From Atkinsonella hypoxylon (lineage: Eukaryota > Ascomycota > Sordariomycetes > Hypocreales > Clavicipitaceae), in the NCBI GenBank assembly GCA_000729835.1, contig JFHB01000057.1, positions 94,969 through 158,968 on the forward strand: 64,000 nt of DNA. The letters are read 5' to 3'. The first letter of the stretch is position 1, and each line of letters opens with the position of its first letter. The notes beneath the pieces are model-generated. The model did no database searches, was not told the origin of the DNA, and saw only the letters and a list, made by a program, of their open reading frames with translations. Both the position numbers and the translations under genes were made by a program. Shown here piece by piece: positions 1-11,547 of the stretch.

Positions 1-266
1 ACGGGGATAACAGGTTCTTCGTATTCTACCCTCTTTCAGCATTGATGGTGTTGTTTTTCAACATCCTCCAGAATCCTGGTGATGCTCTTGCCACGCATGA
101 CATGGAATTACTCAGTAAGGCGTCGCAAATAATAAGAAGTATGCCAATGCCTCGCATCACATCGCACGAGGCAGAATATTTAGTGAAGATGGATAGACTC
201 GTTTTTGAGCTGAGCAGACTAAGTAAGTGTGCTATCGATAGACATTTCAGTCAAGCAGCAATGTGA
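1..266 (+). CDS. C-terminal end of a fungal-specific (Zn2Cys6-type) transcription factor, partial
   Basis: The reading frame is already open at base 3 and ends at TGA 264-266, so only about 87 C-terminal residues are present. The peptide starts GDNRFFVFYPLSALMVLFFN and continues with an aliphatic stretch and a KMDRLVFELSRL helix. A helical 'FYPLSALMVLFFNIL' segment followed by 'LL..A..II' and a late 'FELSRLAK'-like helix is typical of the end of the fungal_trans domain in binuclear zinc-cluster activators. The DNA-binding part lies outside the window, so target genes cannot be inferred. A GTAAGT occurs near base 223, so a last intron skipping the TGA is possible. The family assignment rests on pattern resemblance only. 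Confidence 0.6.
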   Translation, partial: GDNRFFVFYPLSALMVLFFNILQNPGDALATHDMELLSKASQIIRSMPMPRITSHEAEYLVKMDRLVFELSRLSKCAIDRHFSQAAM

Positions 267-1108
267 TGAGATGGCCACGGCAGATTATATGGATGATGTA
301 TGGTTCATAATAGAGTTCCGCCCTTTTTTGATCAAGTATTAAACAGCGCTCTTAGGATTAGAATATTCAGCACTTAGTTCGTTTTGAAAATGTGAGGCAT
401 CAATATGCATGAACAATGCAGGCGAGCCACTCGTCTACGCCACCCGTCTGCTCACTTTTGTTAGATCTCTTCTCACGATATTGACGACCGTAGTTATCCT
501 ACCCGGGCTGTGGACGACACAGCTCGTGACCTGAATTGTTGACCTGGCCATGAGGGTACAATTGGGGGGTTCCCATAAGAAGGCAGCCAACAGAGTCATT
601 CGTCGATATTCTCGGATCAAGAAGCGGGCGTGGCTATCCCTTAATTACTGTCAGAGTATTGCCCCTATACAATTCAACAGGTATCATGACAACCTCGACC
701 TTTTGCATTAATCCTCATGTGTAAATTGCGTGAAGAGGCCGACGAATGTTTCCACGCTGATCGCTCGCATTAGCTGGTTGGTTGTCAAATCATCCAACTC
801 AGTCAGCGACAAGGTAGCGAACTATAGATATTCTGCCTTCCTGAGCTGCAAGATGCTGGAACTCAGACCAACGGGAACTGAACACGTCTTGGACAACGTT
901 TTCCGACGGGCAAAGCAGACATAATACGGTGACAAGATGCACAAAGCCCTTGAAAGTCAGATATATTGAGGTTAGCGCTTTTCAGAGAGCTTGGGCTGCA
1001 GGGGCCGCTATCATACACCAAGGAGGGGTTGTAGTTGCTTACGTAAACACAAGCTACACGCGTGGGCTCATTATTAAGTGCAGCGAGACGCGACCAAGGA
1101 GGAACAGC
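267..1108. other. Spacer without recognisable gene
   Basis: Only short overlapping open frames without family resemblance are present. The frame of the next feature is open back to base 929 but has no ATG before 1109. I see no repeat or RNA gene. Confidence 0.5.
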
Positions 1109-2428
1109 ATGGTTGCAACCCCAACAATACCGCAGCCAAATATCGCACTACGCCACCTTACACTCGGCGATATCCAAGAGCAACATATAGGCCCGGGATT
1201 GAAACGAAAGGCGGATATTCACCCTAGCGATTCAATGCGAGACAAGGATTCCCGGGATGGCACTGAAACAATATCTCACCAAGAGACCAAAGACAGCTCG
1301 AAATATGACTTAGGTGCCTTGCCTGCGCAAGGCTCGCTATGTGCCGCCATGAGAAAGCACAGCGGGCAGCGGCTTTACGTGCGAGCGATTTCCTGGACAA
1401 GCACCCACCTGCAAATTTCAAATGTGCATTTTATCAACCGAAGGAAGCAACAACGAAAACGTCGGCTCGCAAGACAGGCGCTCAGGCAGAACTTCGAGCA
1501 GACACAAAGCCACAGCCTCTATCAAGCAGATATGTCTGAATGGAAGCAGATAAATAATGACAGCCAAGATAATGTGCGAGACGAGCGAAGGGTACCTTCA
1601 AAAGTATTGAAACCGATGAGTTATGACGATGCCTTGGATATGGCGCGATTACTCAAGGCTGGGTGTGCAATGAGGCAAAAGTCCGCCATGGAGAAAATAC
1701 TGATATATTACTACCAACTATCCAGAATCCTGTAAGTTGAAGCCAGATATGCAAGACAGAAAGACGCAGCATGGCTCTGTACTTATCCTCGCAACTATAG
1801 CAATGACGTCCGCGGTAGCCGCAGCCACAACATCTTTGGCTACAATACCCTGCGTCTATATTATGGCGAACGGGCTGTGGATCGGATTGCGACGGAGGGT
1901 TTGTTCACGACGGCATCAATGAGTGGATGTCTGGCTTATATCAACTTGGAAACGATACACTGCTTGCGAAGCAAGCATGTAAAGCGAACCAAACCCCTAT
2001 GCGGGAGGGAGAACGCACCAATCGTTCGGCTGAGAAGCAGGCTGTTGCAGAGGTTGAAGCCGGCAGTAGCTGCTGAAGATCCATACATTGTGGCCATCCT
2101 GATCGCATTAGCCCAGAGGCAATGGCGCCGAGAACAAGCCAAGAGAGGAACAAAGGATATGGGAGGAGTGAAAGGAGACATCAAGGGAGAGCAAAAGGTC
2201 TATGTTATTGCTCTTCATGGTGTTTGTGCAAGAGTGGCGTACTTTTACAAAGCATCAATACCGCATTTGTTCTTAGAGAGACTACGGAGGCCATGGGCGG
2301 GGGTCGAAAGCCCAGAGGTATCTATTTCGTACAGGACCATTCGGCTGGCAGACCCGGTACACGCGCTGGACAAGTTTTTGCGGTTACTGCGTAGGTATCA
2401 TTTGTACGAAGGCGAACAAAATAGCTGA
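1109..2428 (+). pseudogene. Broken member of an unrecognised fungal protein family
   Basis: Three blocks read as one protein but are interrupted three times. Block 1 (ATG 1109 to 1732) ends at TAA 1733-1735 right after YYYQLSRIL. The same frame continues past the stop as VEARYARQKDAAWLCTYP, then HNIFGYNTLRLYYGERAVDR. Near 1900 the sensible frame changes to VHDGINEWMSGLYQLGNDT, and near 2065-2075 it changes back to DPYIVAILIALAQRQW, continuing to the TGA at 2426-2428. The TAA fits a CAA or CAG codon after a C-to-T change; the two frame changes compensate each other. The tail (aliphatic stretch, VYVIALHG, YFYKASIPHLFLERL) resembles proteins of unknown function common in Sordariomycetes. I do not know their role. 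A GTAAGT at 1732 could be a splice site, but the coding-like run directly after it argues for a nonsense mutation. Confidence 0.55.
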
Positions 2429-3397
2429 AGAGCAAAAGGCACTCGTGCGTTTCGTAAATGCGTACCTGCTTCAGCGACACCCAGCTGTTGGCCACGGGCG
2501 CCATTTGGCGGGTTTCTTTGCAAGAAAATTCACGGGCCAATAGGCTCGATGTGGTCCGTTCTTGATGCAGAAAAATACTGATGCTGAATAGTCAGAGAAG
2601 AGATTGATCTACGTGGGCTGTTCATGCTGGATGTGGCAGGAAAATATACTCTATATAACCGATTAATACAGAATATAGGCTAGGGCTCTTGTGTGCGTCA
2701 TTCATGTTATACTAGCGGGGTATTAGAGATAATTACTCGTGCATTTGTTGAGGATTATAGGAGATTCTGACGTGCGACTGTTCACGTGCAACTCCACGCA
2801 ACTCATCCACATGAATGATGCATCAGGTGTGAAGAAGCCTATTTGAGCCCTCTCGAGTTATCAACTGAGTTATAGAGAGCCAGATCTCAATTATTATAGA
2901 GATGCAACGACTTGAATGTCAATAATTCTTCAATTAGCTCGAGTGGGTTGGTCGTGCGACTGCAGGTTGACGCATCCCCTGAAGGCGATGAATTCGTAAA
3001 ATCAATCTACCGGCGCTCCCACTTTAGAGAGCATTGAGCAAGAGTGGAAATCGTACTATGTGCTAAGAAGCCATAGATCGCAGTCCCAAAACTCATCGCT
3101 ACGCCGAATTCGTCAATCGAAATGGTAGTTCTCGAGCTTTGGATGCACGCTGGTGTATCTGTGACCAGTTTTGTAAATGAGATTGTCAGCTACAGAGACT
3201 GCAGAGTTTATTGATACCTTCACAGCCAGTATCGAGTTTTGCCCATATGAACACAATCAACTCATGCAGCTGTAGTCCTGCTAAATTATGAGTGACGCAC
3301 TCTTTGAGTGAATAATGTTCGGATGAACTGATAACCGCTACCAGAAGAGAATTGAGGCTCTATATAGGACATTAGTTGTGGTGTCGTCAACAGCAAG
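2429..3397. other. Spacer without recognisable gene
   Basis: No frame here has a family-like sequence or plausible exon structure. It is moderately AT-rich. Nothing found. Confidence 0.5.
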
Positions 3398-3483
3398 GGC
3401 CCGTTAGTATAGGGGTTAGTACTTTGGATTTTGACTACCGAGATCAATATTCCAGAAACGCAAGTTCGAATCTTGCACGGGCC
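3398..3483 (+). tRNA. tRNA-Gln (anticodon TTG) with a 15-nt intron
   Basis: A complete cloverleaf can be drawn. The acceptor stem GGCCCGT pairs with ACGGGCC, and the D stem GTAT pairs with GTAC around AGGGGTTA. The anticodon stem TTGGA pairs with TCCAG (one G-T pair). The T stem GCAAG pairs with CTTGC around TTCGAAT. The anticodon TTG is at 3431-3433. An intron of 15 nt (3435-3449) lies one base 3' of the anticodon, the canonical position for the tRNA splicing endonuclease. Internal promoter boxes A (TAGTATAGGGG) and B (GTTCGAATC) are intact. CCA is not encoded, as expected for a nuclear tRNA. T-runs that could end Pol III transcription lie about 70-80 nt downstream. It decodes CAA. Confidence 0.93.
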
Positions 3484-5538
3484 TTGTATCTCTCCTCCGG
3501 CTAGAGCAGCGACTGAACTGCTCTCGCGGTAGCGCGTAGTGTACTGCAATAACGACCTTCTTTTTAACGTTCTTTTTTTTTTTTTGCTCCCCTCATGCGT
3601 CCTAATCCCCCGGAAGCGCATGTCATAAGAACTTGGTGTCGCCCCTTTATTCACGTAAGTAAAGTAAAGGCCAATGCAGGATGGCTCGCAATACATCTAC
3701 CTGGCTACTTTTTTGGAGTTTATTATCTTCTTCCTATTCGCCGATGCATTTCTTTTTTTGGTTGCACATCTGGTTAACGTCTTTTGTTCTACCCCAGATC
3801 ACCCAGGTTTGGTAGGCCGCGCATGAGAATCCTCGGAAGGGTTCCATTGCCTTCTTTAGCCTGCAGCGTACTAGGGCGTGCGTTATGGGTTTTTTAGATG
3901 CCTGTTCGAAAGAACGATCGCTTCTGCTAAACCTTAGCCGCGATACCCTGGAATTATGAGAGTCTCGTCTCATCTCATCGTCTCATCGTCTCATCGTCTC
4001 ATCGTCTCATCGTCCACAAACCGCCCAAGCCCAAGCCTACACACAAATGTACCAAGCCACGCGCGTTCCTAAAAGTGGTCCCCTCACCATTACGACGACG
4101 ACGCCACAACTCGGCGTTTGCAAAACGACTTCAACAAGACTGGAGCCGCACCGCACACCTTCCTTCGCCGTGGTTTCCCTGGTATTGCTCGCGGCGTCCT
4201 GCTCTTATCAGGCGACTCTTATCATCGCGCCTCGTCAATTAATCCAATACCCGCAATTAAGACTATACTCCCCGTTACGCCTGGCATTGCCGACCATTGC
4301 AGGCAAGCAATAGTTAACTAGTTATCGCAAATCGAGAAAGGATCCTCCTCTACTAGTGCCGATATCGCTCGAGCGCACGGAGCACACAGAGCACAGACAA
4401 CAATATTTTGCGAGTCGCTCGGCTCTTATGATCGAAACGGATCCAGCCACCGCGCATCCCGCTCGTTAATTGCAGCTTCTCCCCACCGAGGTCCCAGCAG
4501 ATCCTGGTCCACTCTCGGACGATTATCCACGCTGGTGTTTCTTTTCCTGCATTCGTCTCCCTCCCACCAACAGCGCAGATAACCAACGCCATCCGCCAGC
4601 ACACCAATCCAGCCTTCTACTCTCGCCTGTTCAATCGCAACTTTTTCGTGTCCCCTCGACTTGACTTAACTTGGTCAACCCACAGGCTCTACTATAGTCC
4701 ACCTCTGTCTGGACTACAGACTACTCCATGTACGTGCCACACATTCCTTGCTCTTTGCAACGATGGCCCGCATTACCAGCCGATGGACCCATTGAAGAAG
4801 CCTAGGAAACTTCATGCAAACTGGATCGACCTGCCCTTGCGGTTCATATTGATTGGCTTCCAAAGTGTTATACGGCAACCTCTTTCCGTTTTTTATGCTC
4901 ATCTATGGACAATTTTGTCCCGGTCCTCGCCATGTCCGCCGTCATCTCGTTTCAATGGTGGCCCCTTTCCCCTCTCCATCATTTGAGCTGTCATGCCCAC
5001 TAGCGTGCCATGATGTGCAACCCTTGCCGTTACTCCAGCAGTAATCCCCATCTATAACACGGAAGCTTAGAGTGGTTCGTTCTCGCACGAAGAATTAAGC
5101 TGCTCATCAAAGCTTCATCGCTCAGTTTGAGACACCAGACTGAAGCACTCGTCGGTCATTTCGGAGAATGGCTAGTGCTAGTTTCTGTTATGGGGTTTTT
5201 TTTTTTGTGTTTGCCAATGGCCGATGACAGGGTCCTCTACAAGTTGAGCTACTCTATAATTGCTCCGCTATCGCTTGGAAGCCTAAGTATTGAACGGATG
5301 GAGCTCAGGCGAGCTATCTAATTTGAGCAATCTTCTTGGAGAGACTACATCATTCAACTGTCGCGAGACAATTGAATCACGAACAAGCCAACGACAACCA
5401 TAATTATATGTCTCCTTGTCTTCAGCTCACCCTTCCTGACCCTCTCAACTATCGTGCAACTACTTCTCTGCACTTTACAATAATACGGGCTACTGCTTCG
5501 GCACAGAGAACTGGCGGCCCCTTAACGCTTGTTTCACG
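3484..5538. other. Long pyrimidine-rich upstream region of the Kelch/BTB gene
   Basis: About 2 kb with no credible coding sequence. The part after about 4,000 is rich in C and T and carries several short upstream ATGs, which fits a long promoter and 5' leader. It contains one short tandem repeat, listed separately, and a T-run near 3578-3590. Confidence 0.5.
3963..4014 (+). repeat. 8-bp tandem repeat (GTCTCATC)n
   Basis: About six near-perfect copies of the octamer TCGTCTCA lie in a row, the first slightly diverged. It is a simple microsatellite with no sign of function. Confidence 0.9.
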
Positions 5539-8500
5539 ATGGCATCAAGCTCAGGACTAACTAGCTCGCAGAGACGCACTCGCTTCATTGCGGGAAGCCG
5601 ACTTTGGTCTTCATCAGAAACCGAGCCTGTCTACCGTTACGGCGCATTAAACAACCGTGATACCTCCGGCGCCACGTTCAGCACACATCGGACCGCTACG
5701 AGAAGCCCTTCACCAAGAAAGCTTACACGGAAGCAGTCGCTGCTTGGCTTGAAGAATCACTTCTTCATCGCGAAACCAGATTATAGTATTGGCAGCGGCT
5801 CGACGCATCAGCCATCGTCGGATGGCAGAAGGTCGTCGTCGCCTACATCCAGGCCGCTGCCTGCGAGAAGACCGAGCCTGAAACAAAGTCTTGCGAAACC
5901 GCTACCCGAAACGCCATTCGACGCAAATATCGATAATTCAACGCTGGACGGATACAATATTGTTGAAAATTTGCAGTCGCGACAGGTCGAATCCAGGATG
6001 GGTAGTCGTTCAAATACTATGGATTCGTCCAGCTCCGTTGCTGCAGATCGAATATACAATGGGCACAGCCAATACACGCAGGGTATGAACAGCAGCATGA
6101 GCAGCTTGGCCAGCTGGGTGAGGCAGGGATCTAGCGAGGACACTAGGGATGCTTCGATGCCGAAAAGTACAGGCTCTGCGTCTGCAACGCCGTCACCAGC
6201 CATCAGTCAGGGCGGAAGAGCAGCTGGTGCGGCAACTGGCAATGTTACACAGGGTTCTTCAACTCACTTGTCGGGACTAATGTGCAATGTACATCGTACC
6301 ACAGGTCGCGAGCCCCCATCACTAGTCGGTGCTACCACAACCATTCTCGGAGACAAACTCTACGTGTTCGGCGGACGCACACTGTCCAGGAGTCGCCCTG
6401 CGCCTTTGACCTCAGACCTGTACGAACTGGACCTGACTTCGCGTCATTGGACCAAGTTGGAAACAGGCGGAGATATTCCTCCCCCAAGATACTTCCATTC
6501 CATGTGTGCTTTGGGCGATACGAAGATGGTCTGCTATGGTGGGATGTCGCCGGTCTCGAATGTCAGTCTGTCTGCGTCAACAAGTGATCAACAACAGCCC
6601 GAAGTCTTTGTTATGTCAGATATACACATCTACGATGTGGTAACTCGCAAATGGACGTATTTACCGGCTCAGGATGCACCCCAAGGTCGTTATGCGCATT
6701 GCGCTTGCGTTCTACCCTCGTCTGCTTCTTTCTCATCAAGTCGTGCGCCGTTGGCGGCATTGCAGCACAATCCATCGTCGTCCAACCCACACGAGGGCCG
6801 AATTGGTGTACACATTGATGGTTCTGGTGGGGCCGAGATGATCGTTGTAGGAGGACAAGACGGCGCAAACCATTATATCGAGCAGATCAGCGTTTTCAAC
6901 CTTCGGAGCCTGAAATGGACGTCGACACAACCGTTGGGCAAAAGCTGCGGCGCGTATCGTAGTGTTGCTGCTCCTCTACCTCCGTCCGTGTCAGCAAAAG
7001 TCGGTAACGCATATGTAAATGGTGGTCAAAGGGGTGATGGTAGCGGCACAAGCCAGGAAACCAGGGAAACTGGCGCATCCATGCTGATTTATTCGAACTA
7101 CAACTTCTTAGATGTTAAGTTGGAACTACAGATTCGATCACCCGATGGAGTATTGACCGAGAAACCCATGGCAGGCACATACTCCCCTCCTGGTCTCCGA
7201 TTTCCTAATGGCGGTGTGATCGACACTCACTTTGTCGTCAGTGGAACGTACCTCACCTCGTCCAAGCAAGAGTATGCATTATGGGCGCTCGACCTTCGAA
7301 CACTAGTTTGGAGCCGTATCGATGCGGGAGGCAGTGTGTTCAGTCAAGGTAGCTGGAACCGTGGAGTGCTGTGGAATCGACGGAATACATTTGTGGTTCT
7401 TGGCAACCGAAAACGCAGCCTTGTTGATGACTATAATCATAGGAGAATCAACTTCTCTAATGTTTGCATGGTGGAACTAGAGGCTTTTGGATTTTACGAT
7501 AATCCGCGGAAGACAAGTCCAATGTCTGGCTTCATCTCTGCGAGCAGTCCCTACTCTGGTCCTGGATTGAGCTTAACACGCAAGGCAGGTTATACCGCTG
7601 GCGGACGCTATCATTCGCGAGCCAGCGAAGAACTTGGAGAAAAAGCTCTCGCAATGCGTGAACTTGCGGACATGGATATCCTGTGTATCGGAGGAGAGAG
7701 AATACCAGTGAATTCGCGCATCATGTGTCGAAGATGGGGCCCATACTTTGTTCAGCTATTGCGTGAAGGGACTGCAACTCAAGACGGTAGCGACGCGGTT
7801 ACCCTGAGATCGGGTCTCTCCAACAACCCGCTTCGTGCTTCAGCACTGACTATCACACCAACTTCCAAGGATGCAACCCAACCTCCATCCTCGTCAAGCG
7901 GTATTAGCATGCTGTCAACATCTACTGGCGGAAGCGGCTCGAGTACGACGGCTGCAACACCCGGCATTGGGGGCCCTGTAAGAGATGACACAGGGCAAGG
8001 TGATGGTCTGAATCCAGCTGCAGTAAATGCGGCTCCGACACCCCGGTCATTGCCGCCGCAAATGAGGCCGAGATGCCTATATCTTCCCCACACATATCTA
8101 ACTGTACAAGCCCTGCTTCACTTCTTGTACACGAGTTCTCTTCCTCCGCCAACATCGCCCCTGTGCACGCCTCAAATACTGTGTTCACTGTTGCAGATAT
8201 CGAGACCGTATCGTATCGATGGTTTGTTAGAGGCTGTTGTTGAGCGTTTGCATGGACTCCTTGACAGCCGCAATGCAGCAGCTGTTTTCAATGCTACGGC
8301 CATGGCTGCTGGTGGCGGGCGTGGAATTGACGGCTCTCTGAACCCCAACTTCTTCATCAGCAGTTCTGATCCAGTTGGATCTCCGACATCTGTGTCTGAC
8401 TTCTCCCTGGGCGGCACGACAGCGAATGGGTCATATGGAGACCTGGCCGCGGCATCATCTGCTCTCAGCATTAGCACCAACGTACCAATGGGTACTCGTC

Positions 8501-8781
8501 CGCTAAGCGGTGAACTCTCGGCCTCAACAAGCGTGAGCAGCTCCGAACGGGGCTCCGAACTAGGTGGAAGCGATTACGATAAGAATACCATATGGAACGG
8601 TGAGCTAAGTAGTGTCATTGGGCTGCAAAAACGTGGCCTCCGGGGTCTGATGGAAGGACGACGAATGCGCGAAAGAACCGGCAGTGCGGCTACAATGTTC
8701 GCTCCTGGTAGTTCAGCTTTTCTGCTCTCTCAACAAGGCGGGGGTAGCTACCGCGTCGGACTAGGCATAGCGGGTTCATGA
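5539..8781 (+). CDS. Kelch-repeat and BTB-type protein, Ral2-like
   Basis: A single uninterrupted frame of 1,080 residues begins at an ATG in ACGATGGC context. Residues 1-240 are Ser/Thr/Pro/Arg-rich and probably disordered. From about 260 to 660 come Kelch-type blades with paired glycines followed by aromatic or W residues: DKLYVFGGRTL, HWTKLETGGDIPPPRYFHSM, MVCYGGMS, AEMIVVGGQDG and LVWSRIDAGG. From about 712 a BTB/POZ-like half begins (DMDILCIGGERIPVNSRIM), is interrupted by about 95 low-complexity residues, and resumes at about 842 (CLYLPHTYLTVQALLHFLY). The Ser/Gly-rich tail is also likely disordered. This order matches the fungal family of fission yeast Ral2, needed for Ras1 activation in morphology and mating, and acting at the cell cortex. 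The assignment is by architecture; another Kelch/BTB scaffold is possible. Confidence 0.72.
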   Translation: MASSSGLTSSQRRTRFIAGSRLWSSSETEPVYRYGALNNRDTSGATFSTHRTATRSPSPRKLTRKQSLLGLKNHFFIAKPDYSIGSGSTHQPSSDGRRSSSPTSRPLPARRPSLKQSLAKPLPETPFDANIDNSTLDGYNIVENLQSRQVESRMGSRSNTMDSSSSVAADRIYNGHSQYTQGMNSSMSSLASWVRQGSSEDTRDASMPKSTGSASATPSPAISQGGRAAGAATGNVTQGSSTHLSGLMCNVHRTTGREPPSLVGATTTILGDKLYVFGGRTLSRSRPAPLTSDLYELDLTSRHWTKLETGGDIPPPRYFHSMCALGDTKMVCYGGMSPVSNVSLSASTSDQQQPEVFVMSDIHIYDVVTRKWTYLPAQDAPQGRYAHCACVLPSSASFSSSRAPLAALQHNPSSSNPHEGRIGVHIDGSGGAEMIVVGGQDGANHYIEQISVFNLRSLKWTSTQPLGKSCGAYRSVAAPLPPSVSAKVGNAYVNGGQRGDGSGTSQETRETGASMLIYSNYNFLDVKLELQIRSPDGVLTEKPMAGTYSPPGLRFPNGGVIDTHFVVSGTYLTSSKQEYALWALDLRTLVWSRIDAGGSVFSQGSWNRGVLWNRRNTFVVLGNRKRSLVDDYNHRRINFSNVCMVELEAFGFYDNPRKTSPMSGFISASSPYSGPGLSLTRKAGYTAGGRYHSRASEELGEKALAMRELADMDILCIGGERIPVNSRIMCRRWGPYFVQLLREGTATQDGSDAVTLRSGLSNNPLRASALTITPTSKDATQPPSSSSGISMLSTSTGGSGSSTTAATPGIGGPVRDDTGQGDGLNPAAVNAAPTPRSLPPQMRPRCLYLPHTYLTVQALLHFLYTSSLPPPTSPLCTPQILCSLLQISRPYRIDGLLEAVVERLHGLLDSRNAAAVFNATAMAAGGGRGIDGSLNPNFFISSSDPVGSPTSVSDFSLGGTTANGSYGDLAAASSALSISTNVPMGTRPLSGELSASTSVSSSERGSELGGSDYDKNTIWNGELSSVIGLQKRGLRGLMEGRRMRERTGSAATMFAPGSSAFLLSQQGGGSYRVGLGIAGS

Positions 8782-9490
8782 TGAAGAATATTTCTATCCG
8801 AGGCATCGGACATGTAGAGGAGTCGTGCCGCACGTCTAGAGAAGAAGCACGGGCGAAGAGACAAGAAAAAAGGTCTTATATAACGCGGTGATTCTCCCAA
8901 ATTGGCAGAGCAGATGGAGCAAACGGTCTTGGAGAACGCAAAGGTTGAATGACGACGAATATGGAATCTATGTGAAAGGCGACTGGTGTATATACCGTGA
9001 TTATCTGTATCTATGGTGGGAAAATACCCATCCTACGCAGCGAATACTCAGCATTGATACCTGCTGCACCTCTGGTGAACTATGCCGTTGTGACCTCAGT
9101 GCGTTGACCCTGCTTGGGTGCCAGAAGTTGCCTGAAACAGTCTTTCGTCTATTTTAGATGGCCCTTTTCTTGCTTTGGCGAGTGAACAAGGTGCACCAGC
9201 CTTGCTGGAGAAGACTGCGTACATGTTTCATGCAGAGCCTTACCATTCATGATCCAATGATGTCGACAATTTATAGATGTCTGTCTATGTTAGAGAAATG
9301 CATGCTACATACATACTGACTAAAACACCTCCGCTTGCAAAAAATTAACTAACGAAAAAAGTATGTAATGAGTGACATTTCAAAGAAAATGGGCAAGAGC
9401 AGACTACCTAGTGCACATTTTAAACAACGCATCAAGCCCCTTGTGGTCAAGACAAGCAAGGGAAAAAATATCAAGGACAAATCGCGCCTC
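8782..9490. other. Convergent 3' region
   Basis: This lies between the stop of the Kelch/BTB gene and the stop of the oppositely oriented acyl-CoA synthetase. It should hold both 3' untranslated regions. No gene seen. Confidence 0.55.
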
Positions 9491-11547
9491 TTACAACTTT
9501 ATACGCCCGGCTTCCAGTTCTCGCCATTCTTGGTCCTGGAACGGCGTGTACGCATCTCCCTTGAGCCAGTACAACTCGCCTTCGACATCTGTATTATTTG
9601 GCTTCACGCCCGCCCGTCGCAACAAGTGCTTCTGCTGCTTCATGGTACCAGTTGTTTGGGCGGCTCCCCCGACCTCTTTCAGGACGCGGAGGAATACCGG
9701 CCGGGCGTAGCGAGGTAATATGGATGTGACATGCTTTGCTAGGCTGCGGAAGACGTCCGCGTTCGGCTCTTTATCGAAAGTGATGGCGACACAGCCTGCG
9801 CGGCCGTCGTGGTGAGGTAATTCGACTCCGTAGACATTGGCCTCACGCACTGATGAGTGACGTCCGATGGCCTCGCTCACTTCTACGGTAGATACGTTTT
9901 CTGACTTCCATCGGAACGAGTCGCCGATGCGATCCATAAAGTATACCCGGCCTTCGGCGTCCCAGCGCATCACATCTCCTGAGCGGAACCACGCGTCTCC
10001 CTTCTTGAATACATCACGCATGATTTTAGAGCTTGTGGCCCCCTCATTGCCATAATATCCTTGAAATTGTCGTCTGATATTTGCGGGGTCGAGCTTACCG
10101 ATCAGCTCCCCTGGCTCGTCGACTTTGGCTCTGATACAGAAACCTGTTTTGCTGTCTCTCTTGGGTAGATCTGTTGCCCAGTCCAGCTCAACGACGGCAA
10201 GAGTCCAAGATTGCAAAGCACTAAATAGAGCTCCGTGATAAGCAATTGCACCAGCTGTATAATCATTACGGCTCAAATTCCACAGACCAAATGGACCCTC
10301 AGTAGCTGCGTAAAACTCGAGAACAGTATCAATACCGAAGCGGTCCTTGAAAGCATTCCATACATCGGGGCGTAGGCCATTGCCAAAAGCAGTCTTGACG
10401 TTGTGTTTCTTGTCCATGCACTCGCCAGTGGTGGGATCAAGGTCAGGCGGTGCTGCTAACAGGTAGCGCAGAGTTTCGCCGACATATTGAATGATGGTCG
10501 CATTGCTTTCCCTGACTTCCTTCCAGAAAATTTTGGGGGAAAACTTGCGGCCGAGTGCTTGTGTGTTACCAGATAATATGGTGGCGCAGAAAGAGAGCAA
10601 CGAGGCTGCTGAGTGATAGAGAGGCATGGACTGTGGAAGACAGATAAATTGATCAGCAATGTGATACGGTGCAATGTGACCTGAAAAGTTGAGGAGGTCG
10701 TACCGTATACATGATGTCGTTCACTCCGCGAGCCAACAGGGTTTCCGAGATGGTGCCTGCACCAATAACCTTGAACCAAGGAACCACAGCTGGTTTAGGT
10801 AAACCAGTAGTTCCTGAGGTATAAATCAACATGGCCAAGTTGGCCAGATCATCCTGCGCCAAATCTGAGTCCGGCACTCTTTTTGGGCCCGTCCTGTCAA
10901 CCTGAGCTTTCACATCGGGGGTGAAGACTACAAAGTTGACATCATTAAGCTCATTGCGCACTTCATCTGTGATATTGGCGGCGACGTTGGCATCAACCAG
11001 ACACACCCTTGAATGGGAAACTTTGACGCAGTGTGATAGCGACTTGCCAGTTAAGTTATAATTAACGAATGCAGGCTTTGCGCCGATACTCCACAGACCA
11101 AGCCACACGAAGATGAAGGTGTCGGAGTTCTCAAAATCCATGGCTACTACGTCGTTTGGCCTGATGCCCAGCGCGTCACGCATCCATGCTCCGTGTCGGA
11201 GAGCGTTGTCATAGACTTGGGCATACGTGAAATGGCGGCCGTCGAAGATCAGAAGGTCCTTGTTGGCTGTTGATGGGTGCTTGGCTCGTTCTTCGAGATT
11301 GTAGAACATGGATAGACGGCCACTGTGTTGGCGCAGAAGCACGCGGCCGCCGGCTTTAAAAACTGACTTACACATCATATAATCGTACCAGAATGAAGTT
11401 TTGGCATTGAGATAGGCTAGCGCTGCTGCCGTGGCTGGAGCGGCCACAAGCAGAGGAGCTATGCATTAATAGTATGAGCATCCATGCTGTGTCGTTGACG
11501 TAAGGCGTCGAGCAAGTCATTGAACGTAGTAGATACTTACGGGGCAT
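9491..11547 (-). CDS. FAT1: Very-long-chain fatty acid transport protein / acyl-CoA synthetase (Fat1 type)
   Basis: Three exons (11547-11541, 11458-10704, 10630-9491) give 633 residues, the usual length. Introns of 82 and 73 nt have GTAAGT and GTACGA donors and keep phase. The start ATG 11547 gives MPPPLLVAAP, a hydrophobic membrane anchor. The AMP-binding P-loop LIYTSGTTGLPKPA is near residue 212. The FATP/VLACS signature IIQYVGETLRYLLAAP follows in exon 3, then EFYAATEGPFGLWN. Enzymes of this family activate very-long-chain fatty acids to CoA thioesters and support fatty-acid import, at ER, lipid-body or peroxisomal membranes. The last three residues IKL resemble, but do not match, a strict type-1 peroxisomal signal. 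Within the ANL superfamily the FATP signature separates it from ordinary long-chain acyl-CoA synthetases. Confidence 0.9.

Noticed and set aside
1732..1760. GTAAGT at 1732 as an intron donor in the broken gene
   Set aside because: Protein-like sequence follows at once in the same frame, and the nearest acceptor would make an intron of about 24 nt, too short.
9491..9499. IKL at the end of the Fat1-type protein as a peroxisomal targeting signal
   Set aside because: Isoleucine at the first position does not fit the usual S/A/C-K/R/H-L/M pattern, so it is not claimed as a signal.
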